A stretch of 64,000 nt of DNA from NCBI GenBank assembly GCA_030035585.1, contig CM057466.1, positions 56,675,233-56,739,232 on the forward strand. Direction: 5' to 3'. The notes under the pieces are model-generated. The model saw only the letters and a list, made by a program, of their open reading frames with translations, had not been told where the DNA came from and did not search any database. Shown one piece after another: positions 33,330-44,594 of the stretch (positions within the stretch are counted from its first letter, which is position 1; each line of letters starts with the position of its first letter). A program made the translations under genes and the position numbers. The DNA comes from Dugong dugon. Its lineage: Eukaryota > Chordata > Mammalia > Sirenia > Dugongidae.

Positions 33330-34170
33330 GCAACTGGTACTGGTTACCTATCATTTGCCAGGTAATGTTTTAGACACTAGGGCATACAGCTGTGAACAAA
33401 ATAGATTCTGCACCTTTACAGATTTTACATTTTGGTGTGTGGGGTGGAGGGAGGTAGACAATAAACAAAATAAATGATGTTAGATGGTGGCAGTGCAGTG
33501 TAGAGAAATAAACCAAAGCAAGGGGGCACAGGAAGTGTTGGGGTGGGAGATTCACGAACTTTCATGGTATGGTCAGAAAAGGCCCCTCTGTCTGATGAGC
33601 TGACATCAGAGCAGAGATCTGAGGAAGTGAGGAACATTCTACACACAGGAACAACAGGGGCAAGGACTTTTTGCTGCACGTGTGCCTGGGTGTTTGAGAA
33701 AGGCAAGAAGGCCAGTGTGACTGGAGAAGTGAGGGTGTGTGGTAGAGACGGGGGGATGGGGTATAGGCCACAGAAGACCTTAGAGGCCATCCTATGTGAG
33801 TTGAGAGCCAGTGGAGGGCTTTGAGCAGAGGAGTGACATGATGTGACACACTTCTAAAAGAATCACTATGGCTATTGTTGGAGAATCGATCGAGGGGTCC
33901 AAGGTGGCAGTGGGGAAACCACCTGGGAGGCCATCACCATATCTAGGTGAGGGGTGATGGTTTGGACTAGGTGGTAACCATGGAGATGGTTTGAAGGCGC
34001 CAAGTTCAGAATACATTTTAAGGGATAGAGGTGACAGGATTTTCTGAAGGACTGGAAGTGGCCTGAGAGAGAAAGAGAGGAGTCAAGGATGACTCCAAAG
34101 GCTTTAGCCTAAATAACTGGAAGAATGGAGTTTCCATTTGCTGAGAAGGTCAAGATAGAAATTCATGTCT
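33330..34170 (+). mobile_element. Ancient LINE 3' UTR-type repeat (L1ME-like)
   Basis: 'tttagacactagggcataca', 'ctgacatcagagcagagatc', 'gggctttgagcagaggagtg' and 'gtcaaggatgactccaaagg' appear in the order seen in this old dispersed family. A 29-bp piece of it (33906-33934) is duplicated exactly at 33281-33309. Confidence 0.68.
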
Positions 34171-34786
34171 CTCATGAGCCTGTATCCTCTTCTGACTCCG
34201 TAGCAACTCCATGCGCAGGAATTGGAAGGGAATGACGTCTCCTATGGTGCCTGGCTTAGGGCCCAACACATTGTCAGCGAGGATTGAGAATCTGCTGAAT
34301 GGAAAAAAGTGAAAAAGAAAAGTAGAGCAAATATTTGCCTAATGGTGTCTGAGCAGATCCTGGGCTTCATGGCCGAGGAGTCCCTATAGTTTGGGAAAAT
34401 GGGCCCCAACAAAATACTGGGATCAGCACAAACATCCATGATTCTTATAGAGTCTCATCCCACATTTGGTCTCTCTGGGCTCATTTTAATACATTTGTAA
34501 AACTGCTTAGTAAGGCCTACTAAAAATAGTCTATCACCAAGATGTTGTAAAGATAAAGTGCTCAGTACCTATGTTTCCGAACAAATTATATGACAGCACA
34601 GTACAAGAGCCAGGTGTTATTCCAGAAAAAAACAAAAACAAAAACCACACACACTCCTTAGTTTGCCAGCTTTGCTTTTTCAGCAATTTTAGTGACTTCA
34701 ACTATGCCCGAGGACAAGGAAATCAGCATAGAAAGGACGACCGCTAAAGTTCAGGGACTTCATGAATGGGAGCCTCACCTGGAGCC

Positions 34787-35170
34787 TGTTGTTGTTGGTA
34801 GTTGCCTTTGAGTTGGCTCTGACTCATAGAGACCCCATGTACAACAGAATGAAAAGTTGCCACGTCCTATGCCATCTTCAAGGCCGTTGGTCTGCTCGAG
34901 TTCATTGTTAGGGCCACTGTGTATTTTGAGTGCCTTCCAATCTAGGAGGCTCATCTTCCAGTAGTTTATTGGGCAATATGTGATCCATATGATTTTCATT
35001 GGCTAATTTTTTTGAACTACATCACCAGACCTTTCTTCCTAGTCTATCTTAGTCAGAAACATGTCCATCGTAGGTGACCCTGCAGATATTTGAAATACTG
35101 GTGGCATAGCTGCCAGCATCATAGTAACATGCAAGCTATCACGGTATGACAAATGGACAGATGAGTAGTG
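34787..35170 (-). mobile_element. RTE-derived non-autonomous element, antisense
   Basis: Starts with the antisense RTE tail ('ttgttggtagttgcctttga', 'ctctgactcatagagacccc') but departs from the RTE ORF after ~130 bp. It carries a distinct segment ending 'ggcatagctgccagcatcat'. The same segment occurs at 58900-59070, indicating a defined non-autonomous family. Confidence 0.72.
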
Positions 35171-35311
35171 AATCTGGAGCCTAGGAACGCTTATTTTAAA
35201 AACATTTGTAACTGATTTTGATTGCTTGCTAGGCCAGGTCACAGTAGGAGTCAGTACAGCAGAAATATCTACGAAGGGTGTAGCTCAGCTCCAGGCACAT
35301 GATAGCTACCT

Positions 35312-35517
35312 GTTGTTGTTGTTAGATGCCACTGAGTTGACTTCCACTCATAGTGACCCCATGCAACAGAGCAGAACTGCCCTTTAGGGTTTCCTAGGCT
35401 GTAATCTTTACAGAAGCAGATTATCAGGTCTTTCTCCCAGGGAGCCACTGGGTGGGTTCGAACTGCCAACCTTTTGGTTAGTAGCCAAGCATTTAACTTT
35501 TTGTGCCACCAAGGCTT
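35312..35517 (-). mobile_element. AfroSINE, long type, antisense
   Basis: (GTT)n tail complement, 'gtaatctttacagaagcaga', 'tttctcccagggagccactg', and the head complement 'gccaccaaggcttc'. Confidence 0.92.
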
Positions 35518-35541
35518 CTTTTTTAGTAACTGCCTAGTAAA

Positions 35542-35709
35542 CAAACCAAAACCAAACTCATGGTTGTCAAGTCAATTGCAACTTATAGCCACCCTGTAGG
35601 ACAGAGTAGAACTGCCCCACAGGGTTTCCAAGGAGCAGCTGGTGGATTCAAACTGCTGGCCTTTGGGTTAGCAGCCAAGTTCTTTAACCACTATGCCACC
35701 AGGGCTCCA
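35542..35709 (-). mobile_element. AfroSINE, short type, antisense, arm of inverted duplication
   Basis: Antisense short copy from 'caaaccaaaaccaaactcat' to 'gccaccagggctcca'. Its counterpart is the sense copy at 39806-39955. Confidence 0.92.
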
Positions 35710-35894
35710 CTTTCTTTTAATTCATTTCAATTCCCTTCAATCCAATTGTAATGTATTTGTGATCATTATGTGCCAGGTCCTACCTCACAAGAGTACGTTA
35801 TGAAACTTAGAGACCTTCAAAATTATTCCCCACCCAAGGACTCTGGGTTCCTCTTTCCTGCCCTACCTTTTTTCCAGCACCTATCTTTCTCTGA

Positions 35895-36097
35895 CGTAGC
35901 AGCTCCTGTTGAGTGGACTCCGACTTATGATGACTCCGTGCATGTCAGAGTAGAACTGTGCTCCACAGGGTTTTCAGTGGCAGATTTTTCAGAAGTAGAT
36001 CACCAAGACTTTCTTCTGTGGTGCCTCTGGGGGAATTTGACCCTCCAATCTTTTGGTTAGCAGCTAAGCTCTTAACCACTGTGCCACCAGGGCTCCA
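35895..36097 (-). mobile_element. AfroSINE, hybrid head/type-c body, antisense
   Basis: The body is type c ('gactttcttctgtggtgcct'), but the head reads as the short/long-type head ('ccactgtgccaccagggctc' in complement). In the paired arm the homologous SINE has a type-c head. The switch suggests recombination between SINE subtypes at this end of the duplication. Confidence 0.82.
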
Positions 36098-36099
36098 AT

Positions 36100-36975
36100 A
36101 GCTATTAACATTATCATCATTGTTATTGTTATCAATTTCAGCTGCAAAACAGGTAGTACAAATTGGGATACTGACAGCAATTTTTTTTTAAAGTCACAGC
36201 CTAAAGTTGAAGGAAAGAGGCAAAAAAAAAAAAAAAAATCCCATAAAATTTCTTTTAAAATATAATAGTAATTCAGTGCCAGTGTAAAGGGAAACAGCCC
36301 AATGTACTTCAGGAGCACTTGGAGGCTCCTGTTGTACAATGCTGAAGTACAATCATTGTGTAATTAATAATACCCTGAGTCATCAAGATCATGCTCAGCA
36401 CACTCTGTTGAAGAAGTCAGGGAAACGCATGATACATGTTTTAGCTAAAAGAAAGTTTTTGTGCAGGCACTTGAGTGGAACAGTGTGTAAACCAATAATG
36501 ACAAATAAATGAAGCTCCCTTATTTGAAAATGTTCAGGAATTTACCTTAATCCTGACTTGAAAAATTATTCATATATATGATTGTTTTTGGAAAAATATA
36601 TTTATAGTTCATCGTAATCCCCTTACATATGATCCAATGAAATTGTCTCATGTTTTAAATATGTCAGGTACAAACCCTCAAAACTTTACAGATACACAGT
36701 GAGTTTCTAATTAAACTCATTGCCGTCGAGTCGATTCCGACTAATGTTAATGTGTGGGGTACAAACTTCTTGGGGTGTAAATCAGAGACAGAACTGGCTA
36801 GAGGCAGTGTATTTTCAAACACAGAAACATCAGACACGCACACACCCTGTTACATGACATTTATCTCAGGAAAACATGTTTTCAAATACAAAATTAGGAT
36901 ACATAGTATGAGAAATAGAAATGTCCTTTTATGGGTGCAGTGGGATATCACAGTATGTAGCTGTCCTGGATATCC
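36100..36975. other. Mostly unique A/T-rich sequence with a SINE scrap
   Basis: A poly-A run lies at 36223-36238. A ~35-bp antisense AfroSINE tail scrap sits at 36712-36746. No gene is recognised. Confidence 0.45.
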
Positions 36976-37180
36976 TGGAATCGCTGGGTAGTGCAAACAG
37001 TTAACATACTTGGCTGCTAACTGAAAGGTTGGAAGTTCGAATCCACCCAAAACTACCTTGGAAGAAAGGCGTGACGATCTGTTTCTGAAAAATCAGCCCT
37101 TGAAAACCCTGTGGAGCACAGTTCTACTCTGACACACATGGGGTTGCGAGGAGTCAGAATCAATTTGATGGCAGCTGCTT
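36976..37180 (+). mobile_element. AfroSINE, type c
   Basis: Head 'tcgctgggtagtgcaaacag', B-box 'aagttcgaatccacc', body 'ctaccttggaagaaaggcgt', and 3' part 'tgacacacatggggttgcga'. Confidence 0.92.
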
Positions 37181-37439
37181 ACTGTTATGTTTCTGTTTTT
37201 GTTTTTTTGATACTGCAGGCCTCTGGATACTCCACCGGCCATGGCTCTTTCCCTGGTATCTGAGCAGATCTTGGACTTCCAAGGGCCAAGGAGTGTTGGG
37301 AATTTGGAATCTTGGGCTCATATCTTGCTATTCATAGATTCCAGTAACTCCCTTTTGGTCCCTACATCACCTGTTGGGCCCTGCTGACCAAAACAATCAC
37401 AAGCTGGTTCTCAATGGGGACAGGTCTCACTCCTCTTTG

Positions 37440-37520
37440 AATCTCCAGCTCCCTAGCATAGAGTTTGGTCCATCACAGGCGCTCAATAAATGTTTGTTGA
37501 ATGAGATTGAATTAGCAAGG
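37440..37520 (+). mobile_element. L2 LINE 3' terminus
   Basis: 'catcacaggcgctcaataaa' followed by 'tgtttgttgaatgagattga' is the characteristic L2 3' end. Confidence 0.7.
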
Positions 37521-38504
37521 GTGAGAATTAGCAGGGTCCTCTCACTTCCTGAGCCACCTGGATTAACACCTCCTGGGGAGCCTCGCAGCCTCAGCCCAGA
37601 CAGTAGGCTGGCCATCCAGACCCCTTATCCTCCATGCCCCTGGGTGCAGGGCTGGCTGCCTTCTCCCAAAAGCAGATGCTGGGCCAGGCCATGGCAAGTT
37701 TCCAGCATCAAGGTCGAGGATCTGAGTGGGCACATGTCGATTGTCCCAAAGCAACATTTTCCAAGGTTTAGCTGTGCTAGTTAGTCTTTCCCCTCCTGGT
37801 GTTAAAACCTTGGACTGGAAAATGAAGTCCAGGGAGGGAGCGTGGAAGGGCAGAGGGTAAGGAAAGGAGTTAATAAGCAGAACAAGGTCACCCATCTGCT
37901 GCTGTTCTCCACACGCCCTTATCTGCGACGTCACCAGCCCCAAGGTCCTTCTATTCATTAAAACAGTTGATTCACTTAAAACGATAAAATTAACCCAAAT
38001 CCAGCCTTCTGCCTTAGACAAAACAGAGCTTGCCTTGGTATTGAAGCTGTCGTGGTGCCACGAGGCTTCCCTCCTCCCTGCAGCCCTGAAGTAGGGGAGA
38101 AACACCTAAAGTGTTTGTTGGTGTGGAGGCAAGCTGGCTGGCTCCCTGCAATAACCCCTACACCCCAGAGGGCTTGCCTGCAGTCCCCTGCCTGGGCAGA
38201 CAGATGTGTGTGTCTGCAAGGATTTGCTTCCTGGGCAGGTGAGAGACGGACCCTGCCGACTTCTGCTTTCTGACAGGGCTGTGACAATACCTCGCCATTC
38301 CACACCTCTGCAGGGAAGGGGGACGAGCTGGCCTGGCTCCTCTAGGAAACAGCTGTTGATGTTCCAGGGCCCTCGAAAGCCAAGCTGCTCCAGTCTCATG
38401 GCCCCTGTGTGGTCTGTGTTCCAGGGGAGTTGCAGCGAAATGCACAGGCAAACTCTGCTCCCACAGAGGGATGGGAGGGCAAGGGCACATCAACACCGGG
38501 TCAG
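37521..38504. other. Unique GC-richer sequence, no gene recognised
   Basis: Long frames on both strands (e.g. 180 aa at 37563-38105 minus) overlap heavily and lack domain features. Not repetitive to my eye. Confidence 0.4.
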
Positions 38505-38695
38505 GTAGAATCCAGGCGCTGTGTGATGCTAGGCAAGTCACTGAGTCTTGACTTCAGCTGTGAAATAGGAACAGTCACCACTGCGTCACAGGGTGGTGGA
38601 GAGGGCTGAGTGATTGAAGGAGATAATGCATTTAAAGGCCCCAGCACCCGCTTGGCACAGACTAGGTGCTCAATTAATGTTTGCTTGTTCAACTA
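38505..38695 (+). mobile_element. MIR SINE
   Basis: 'gctaggcaagtcactgagtc', 'agctgtgaaataggaacagt' and 'cttggcacagactaggtgct' in sense MIR order. Confidence 0.8.
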
Positions 38696-38791
38696 TCCCT
38701 AAACAAACCAGCTAAATAAATATTAATGCAACTACCAAAAAGGAACCAAAGCGAAAGCTGGGGCAAGGCTGATACACAAATTCCTTCAGGT

Positions 38792-38804
<13 letters not shown>

Positions 38805-38822
<18 letters not shown>

Positions 38823-39020
38823 AACACAAATGGAAGCATGATTAATGCTGTTATGCTCTTCACTTAAAAAAAAAAAAATCTAACAATACATTTTGGAGAT
38901 CATTTTATATTAGCACCCGTAGATCTGCCTCACCTGTTTTTAAAAATGACTACACAGTAATCTATTATGTGAATGTACCAGGTCTCTATTGATCGACAAT
39001 TGTGTTTAATCTTTTGCTAT
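38805..39020 (-). mobile_element. Old L1M 3' fragment, antisense
   Basis: T-rich start, then 'ggagatcattttatattagc' and 'actacacagtaatctattat', resembling antisense L1M 3' UTR. Highly diverged. Confidence 0.5.
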
Positions 39021-39209
39021 GTCCAGCGTCGTGGTCAATAGTGTCTTTGTATGTACTTCTTGGGGCACATGTGTCAGTGTATTTGTAGCCCTCCAACACT
39101 TTAGTCAGCAGCTTGGGTGAAATATAGAAGAGGCATTTTTCAATTTTGCTGGAAAGGAGAGTGAGTGCGATTAACTGGCAGAATGACATGCCCGTCTCCA
39201 CTAGACTAT

Positions 39210-39403
39210 GATTTATTTGACACATTGATATTGAGCAACTACTGCGTGCCAGACACTGTTGCAGGCATTTGAAACCCATCACTGAACAACACCAATGAAG
39301 ATTCTTGCCTTTGTGGAGGTGGTAACAAGCAGGGGAAAATAGAAAATAAACAATAAACATCACTAATTTCCTACGTGAGCAAATTCTATACTGTGTTAGA
39401 AAG
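39210..39403 (+). mobile_element. Ancient LINE relic hosting an AfroSINE
   Basis: 'ctactgcgtgccagacactg' and 'gaaaataaacaataaacatc' resemble the start of the same old dispersed family as at 33330. The match past the SINE insertion at 39404 is weak. Confidence 0.5.
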
Positions 39404-39602
39404 GGAGTGCTTGGGTGGTGTAAATGGTGAATGCACTCGGCTGCTAACCAGAAGGTTGGAGGGTCAAGTCCACCCTGAGGTGCCTTGGAAGAAAGTCTTG
39501 GTGATCTACTTCTGAAAGATCAGCCACTGAAAATGCTATGGAGCACAGTTCTACTCTGACATACACAGAGTCATCATGAGGAATCCACTTAACAGCAGCT
39601 GG
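39404..39602 (+). mobile_element. AfroSINE, type c, perfect 12-bp target duplication
   Basis: Head 'ggagtgcttgggtggtgtaa' and body 'gaggtgccttggaagaaagt'. TGTGTTAGAAAG flanks it perfectly at 39392-39403 and 39603-39614. Confidence 0.95.
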
Positions 39603-39805
39603 TGTGTTAGAAAGAAATAGGTGCTGGGGAAAGTGGGGAAAAGATAGGGCAGGAAAGGGGAACCCAGAGTCGTCAGGTAGGGGATAACTTTGAAGGTCTC
39701 TAAGTTTCGTAATGTACTTCTGTGATCTAGAGCCTGGCACATAATGATCATGAATGCATTGTAATTGGATTGAACGGAATTGAAACGAATTAAAAGAAAG
39801 TGAGC

Positions 39806-39955
39806 CCTGGTGGCACAGTGGTTAAAGAACTCAGCTGCTAACCAAAAGGTTGGCAGTTTGAATCCACCAGTGGCTCCTTGCAAACCATATGGGGCAGTTC
39901 TACCCTATAGGGTTGCTATGAGTCAAAATTGACTTGATGGCAGTGGGTTTGGTTG
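39806..39955 (+). mobile_element. AfroSINE, short type
   Basis: 'gagccctggtggcacagtgg' head, B-box 'cagtttgaatccacc', a small deletion in the 'tctactctgtcctatag' block, and tail 'gcagtgggtttggttgg'. Confidence 0.92.
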
Positions 39956-40349
39956 GCTTTTACCTGGCTAGATTTGCAGACCCATCACTGTCCTGGCCAC
40001 TCTCCTCTGGGAAAACTCCAGGATGCCTGCATTCCACTTAAAATGTGTCACCCACACACCGTCCTTGTGGATGGTGATGTCACGCTGTTGTCGCTGCATA
40101 TTGAATTTACAGTCGTCAGAAATCCCTAGGGTAGTTGGTTTGTTTGCTTTTCAGGAATAGCTACTAAGCCAAGTTATCCTTATTCTGCTCCACTTAAGGT
40201 TAAATCTTCCAACCTTAATGGAGAGTATTGTGAGTTTTTTTCACTGATCAGTTTCCTCTTTTTTGTTTTATTCCATGTTTCTACCCTGCTGAGACACTGG
40301 ATCTCCGTTCTGAGTAAGCGGAGTTGATGAGTCTTGGGGGTCTTTTTTT

Positions 40350-40870
40350 TTTTCCCAATTAAGGAGTCTGGACATTATTCTGAGGGCGACTGGGAACCAT
40401 TGAAAGACTTTGAGCAGGAGAGTAACAAGAGCAGATGTGCCTTCTAAAAACATCTCCCAAGGAGAAGTGGGGAGAAGGGATTATAGGGATGCAACATACC
40501 AGGGAGGGAGACCAGATTTGGCTGTTCAGAGGAGAGAGGGTGAGGGCCTAAGCCAGGCAGCAGCAGTGAGGACGAGAAGGAGTGGGTGGATGTAGAAGAT
40601 GTGGGGCAGAAGGAAAGGGGTGTGGAACCATTGAGGATGCTCTTCCCAGGGGGCAACTACATGAGGCCTTTTTCCAAAATAAAGAACACGGAGGGGAAGC
40701 TCCTTTTAGGAAGAGGTTGATGAGTCTGACTTTGGATGTGTTGGTGGTGAGGAGTTAGATGACACCCACATGAAATTGCCTATGGAGGCCCAGGAGACAG
40801 ATCTGGCCTAGGACTTAGCTTTGAAAGTTAGAGCTTCCTGAGGAAACTAGGAATATTACATGGGTAAAAG
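40350..40870 (+). mobile_element. Ancient LINE 3' UTR-type repeat (L1ME-like)
   Basis: 'ctggacattattctgagggc', 'gactttgagcaggagagtaa' and 'ggcagcagcagtgaggacga' follow the order of the copy at 33330-34170. Confidence 0.62.
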
Positions 40871-41369
40871 AAGGACACAATAGTAGCTTTCAAGGGAAGC
40901 TGCTTAGAAGAGGACTTAGACTTGCCCCACGTAGCTCCTGAGGTCAAAACTAGAACGGAGGGTAGACATTGCAGGAATGTGCTTTCAGTGCAATAGCAAA
41001 GGAACTTTCTGTGACAGTCTTAGTGCAGACCGTGGCTGGATACCACTCACTGGCTCTCCATGGGGGGTGTCTGCCATATAATGACTGAAGATTACAAGAC
41101 TGGTTCCTGCTCACAGGAGCTCATAATCATGTAGGGGGATTAAGAGACAAAACAACCATTGACTGGATTCTACATGCACTAAGAGTTAGCTTGAACTAGG
41201 GGAAAAAATGATGACTTGAGTTTGGGTGGGTACTATAGAGGAGATCTCTTAGACTCCTGGGTTGGCTATGGGTGGGGTAATAGCCTGGAAGGGGAAGGGA
41301 CTAGCAGGATGTCTGGCTGATATAGCTCAGAGCTACAGCACAGGGTGGGCATGTTTGGGCAGATCAAGG

Positions 41370-41945
41370 CATGTCATAGCTCTGCTTGGACCCCTCTATA
41401 GTCTTCCCATCTCACTTGAATAAAGGCCAAAGGCCTTTCAGTCACCTGGGCTGTCCTCTCCCTCAACCGCCCCCCTGACCTTATTTCCTACCACGACTCT
41501 CCCCTGACCCCAGCACTTTCTTCCTAGATATTCCTCAAGCAGGCCCACAGCCTGCCTACCTCAGGGCCTTTGCAACTGCTGTTTCTTGTGCCTGGAATTT
41601 TCCTCCTCCAACTTGCACATGTCTTGTTCCCTCAGCCTTTTTGGATCTCTGTTCAAATGTCACCTTCTCAGATGAGAGGCCTGACTACCTTACCTAAAAC
41701 AGCAGCTCCACCCCCAGCACCCTGTCCCCACTTCTCCCAGTTTAATATGTTTTCATGGAATTCATCATCACCTTAAATAGTGCAGCATTTGTTCGTTAAA
41801 TGTCTGTCTTCCTCAACTAGAATATAAGTTCTATGAGGGCAAGGAATGTATCTCTTTTGTTCACTGCTGCATCCCCAGTACTCAGAACTGTGTCTGGCAC
41901 AAAGTAAGCTCCTTGGAAATATTTGTTGAATAAATGAGTGAATGA
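41370..41945 (+). mobile_element. L2 LINE 3' end
   Basis: A long, well-preserved L2 3' region: 'tcagggcctttgcaactgct', 'gtcaccttctcagatgagag', 'ctatgagggcaaggaatgta' and the terminal 'aatatttgttgaataaatga'. L2 is an ancient LINE. This copy encodes nothing. Confidence 0.88.
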
Positions 41946-42454
41946 GTGAAAGAACTCCAGTGGGTGGTGGAAGATGAAGTTACACAGATACAAGTTGTCC
42001 AAGTTATGAAAGCTTTTGTCCGGCATAGAAGTTTGGACTAAAAGGGTTCAAAATACAAGGCCTCTTTGTTTTTTTTTTTCACTAGAGAGACAAATGGAAA
42101 ATTTGGAGGAGAAACCAGTTAAGGAGAAGAAAGCAATGCTCCAAGAGGAAATGGATTAGATCCCCTTGGCTTTGGAATAGCCAATATACTGGCTACTAGT
42201 TCTCCAGTAAATTTTCCTACAATCAGCAGCCTCAAATCAGTTTGCACATTTGCTAAAGGCCTGCTGTGTTTCAAACCCTACGGAGTCTTGTGGGAGGCCT
42301 CAGAAAGTAGCAGGGGGGTACTGCCTTCAGGAAACCGCCCATGAGCCCATACCAGAGAGCTTGCGCAGTAGTGGGCCTTTCAAATTGCTGGCTGGAGAAA
42401 TGAACAAATGAGTGAACTTGTGATTTTGTTGTTGAAACAAATCAAACGTGTGTT

Positions 42455-42600
42455 AAAAGGACTTTATTAATTTGGAAACTGATAATGGTAATGGTTGAGT
42501 AACATGACTAACGTCACTAAATTTGAATTGTACATATGAAGAATGTCGAAATGGCAAACAATTTGTTATATATATTTATCACAATAAAAAAAAAAAATAA
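42455..42600 (+). mobile_element. L1 3' end, sense
   Basis: 'ggaaactgataatggtaatg', 'gtcactaaatttgaattgta', 'tgttatatatatttatcaca' then AATAAA and poly-A at 42585-42599. Confidence 0.85.
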
Positions 42601-42702
42601 CTACCAAAAGAAGAACTTTATTACCCCACAAAGCAACAAACGGAGTATAAATTAATATTGTGACTTAGAGGAACAGGACGGACTTTGAAGTTGTGCCTGC
42701 AA

Positions 42703-42935
42703 AGGCAGCCGTAGTTAAGAGCATAAACTCTAGAGTCACATTGCCTGGGCTTATATCTCAGCTGTCTGGATTATTAGCTGTGTAATCCCGGGCATTTAAC
42801 CTCTCTGCCTCAGTTTACTCATCTGTAAAATGGGGGGTAATAACAGCACTTCTCTTATAGGGATCTTGTAAGAATTAAAGGAGTATAGGGAAAGCATCTC
42901 AGCAGTGCTCAGCACTCAGTAAGTCTGTACAAGCG
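42703..42935 (+). mobile_element. MIR SINE, near full length
   Basis: From the tRNA-like head 'gtagttaagagcataaactc' through the core 'ttaacctctctgcctcagtt' and 'catctgtaaaatggggggta' to 'gtgctcagcactcagtaagt'. Confidence 0.9.
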
Positions 42936-42954
42936 TCTACTACTTTTGTAACTT

Positions 42955-43145
42955 GGCCTGGGTGAGTTTAACTCCTGGCTTCAACATAGGTACTGAGACA
43001 ATTTTCCTCCCTCTCTGAGCTTCAGTTTCTTCGTCTGTGAAACAGGAATTATAATCCTACTTTGCGGGATTGAGGTAGAATTTAAATGGAATTTTTTGTT
43101 TCAGTGCGTGTCACATAGCGCTTGCTAGATAAATGCATATCGGAT
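42955..43145 (+). mobile_element. MIR SINE, second tandem-adjacent copy
   Basis: 'ctctctgagcttcagtttct', 'cgtctgtgaaacaggaatta' and 'gcttgctagataaatgcata', 20 bp after the preceding MIR. Divergence from it indicates an independent insertion, not a duplication. Confidence 0.78.
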
Positions 43146-43590
43146 GAATCGCATGTTTGAGTCACTGCATATGGCGAATTTGGAGAGGGTGAAACTTTCA
43201 GGAATGAGCAATGACATGTCAGACTGTATAAACTTGACTGGAGTGTTCTCTGAGAGTGACCATTCTGAGGTTAGAGTAACTCTGTATCACTTCCTAAATT
43301 TTACTCAGAGTTTTCTGGAATGCTCTTTAAGGTAAGAAAAATCACCTTAGAATTATGAACAAATTTCCTATGACTTGGGGACTATGTGTGTCATGTAGGT
43401 CAAAATTTCACGTGGAAATGCCAAATTCTAGGTAGGCAAGAGGCCTTTCACAGCAGCAGTGATGGTGCTGGGGGCCGGGGGGTCTAGAATACTTTTAAAA
43501 AGCTCCCCAATCTTTCAACGTGAATGCAGACGCTTTGCAGAGAGGGCAAGACCTAGAGCTGCCAGCTCTGGACACTGCCTTTGGGGTCAG
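43146..43590. other. Unique sequence, no gene recognised
   Basis: Short overlapping frames only. Confidence 0.4.
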
Positions 43591-43760
43591 GGAGGAGCCT
43601 TGGTGGCACAGTGGTTAAGAGCTTGGCTGCTAACGAAAAGGTCTGCAGTTTGAATCCACCAGCCACTCCTTGGAAACTCTATGTGGCAGCTGTGCCCTGT
43701 CCTATAGGGTCACTATGAGTTAGAATCGACTTGATGGCAAAGGTTTCGTTTTGGTTTGCA
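43591..43760 (+). mobile_element. AfroSINE, short type
   Basis: 'aggagccttggtggcacagt', B-box 'cagtttgaatccacc', 'cctgtcctatagggtcacta' and tail 'ggcaaaggtttcgttttggt'. Confidence 0.93.
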
Positions 43761-44169
43761 TGTCAGGGAGCTCCATCAGGAAATGGAATAGCTGCAGCCG
43801 AAAATGAATTGAACAGCCACACCTCATGCTCCTGCCCCAAGAAGTCTTCCATTTCACCACCAAGATGCTGTAGATCAGAAAGCATCTTTCCACCTTCTGG
43901 CTCTCAAACTGGTGACTTTTATCTCTATTCCCGTAGTCTGTTACCTTTGGGGGTCCCACTGCCCTTTGGAACTGAGAGACATGCGGACCCTGTTTTTCAG
44001 ACAGATCTCTAGGCATACACACACAAACTTCGCCAGCAATGTCAGCAGGTCACAGACCTGGGGCTCTACAGCTGACCTCAGTTAAAAACCTACCCTATTG
44101 TGACAATTATTTCTTCTGCCTTGTATTGTTGTTTACTTGTATGTCTGCACAACAGATCGCAATTTTTTT
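43761..44169. other. Unique sequence, no gene recognised
   Basis: Nothing recognised. Confidence 0.4.
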
Positions 44170-44270
44170 TGATGAGCACCAGGTCTCATGTTATGTTGGT
44201 ATCCTCCCTTGCCTTGACACAGTTTCTGGAACATTCTAGGAGCTCATTAAATATTTGTTGAATTTACTCT
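44170..44270 (+). mobile_element. L2 LINE 3' terminus
   Basis: 'tcccttgccttgacacagtt', 'ctaggagctcattaaatatt' and 'tgttgaattt' at the L2 3' end. Confidence 0.65.
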
Positions 44271-44419
44271 CACCTTACTTAGAAATAAGACAACTACTTT
44301 CTTTGTAACATAAAGAGACTGAGCTTTCCCTCCACCCTCCAAATGGAATAATACACCTTATGGAGAGGAAAAATGCAGGTCTTCAGGGGGCAAGAGGAAG
44401 TCACTGTCTAGGGGTCAAT

Positions 44420-44557
44420 GAGTTTCTGTTAAGGGTAATGGAGAAACTTGGAAACAGTGACCATGGTTGCACAACATAATGAGTGTAATTAATGTCACTG
44501 AACTGTACATGTAAAAATTGAAATGGCAAATGTTTTGTTATATATATATTTACAGCA
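44420..44557 (+). mobile_element. L1 3' end, sense
   Basis: 'agtgaccatggttgcacaac', 'gtcactgaactgtacatgta' and 'atggcaaatgttttgttata', the classic L1 3' terminus. Confidence 0.85.

Positions 44558-44594
<37 letters not shown>

Larger units (their letters stand above)
35540..36097 (-). repeat. Left arm of a ~560-bp inverted duplication
   Basis: Two antisense AfroSINEs flank a 185-bp spacer (35710-35894). Read in reverse, SINE-spacer-SINE matches 39404-39955 in order and orientation. The spacer itself aligns at roughly 85% by eye (e.g. 'gaaggtctctaagtttc' and 'ggcacataatgatca' in both). The arms are about 3.3 kb apart. Confidence 0.88.
39404..39955 (+). repeat. Right arm of the ~560-bp inverted duplication
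   Basis: A sense type-c AfroSINE (39404-39602), a 203-bp spacer (39603-39805) and a sense short AfroSINE (39806-39955) mirror 35540-36097. This arm keeps the SINE's outer target duplication, so it is more likely the ancestral copy. Confidence 0.88.

Noticed and set aside
35770..36060. Similar ~97-aa frames at 35770-36060 (plus) and 39444-39740 (minus) as a conserved protein pair
   Set aside because: Similarity is explained by the inverted duplication. The frames read through AfroSINE sequence and carry frame-changing differences.
42703..43145. Tandem duplication of a MIR
   Set aside because: The two MIRs differ as much as unrelated copies do and cover different portions. Independent insertions are more likely.
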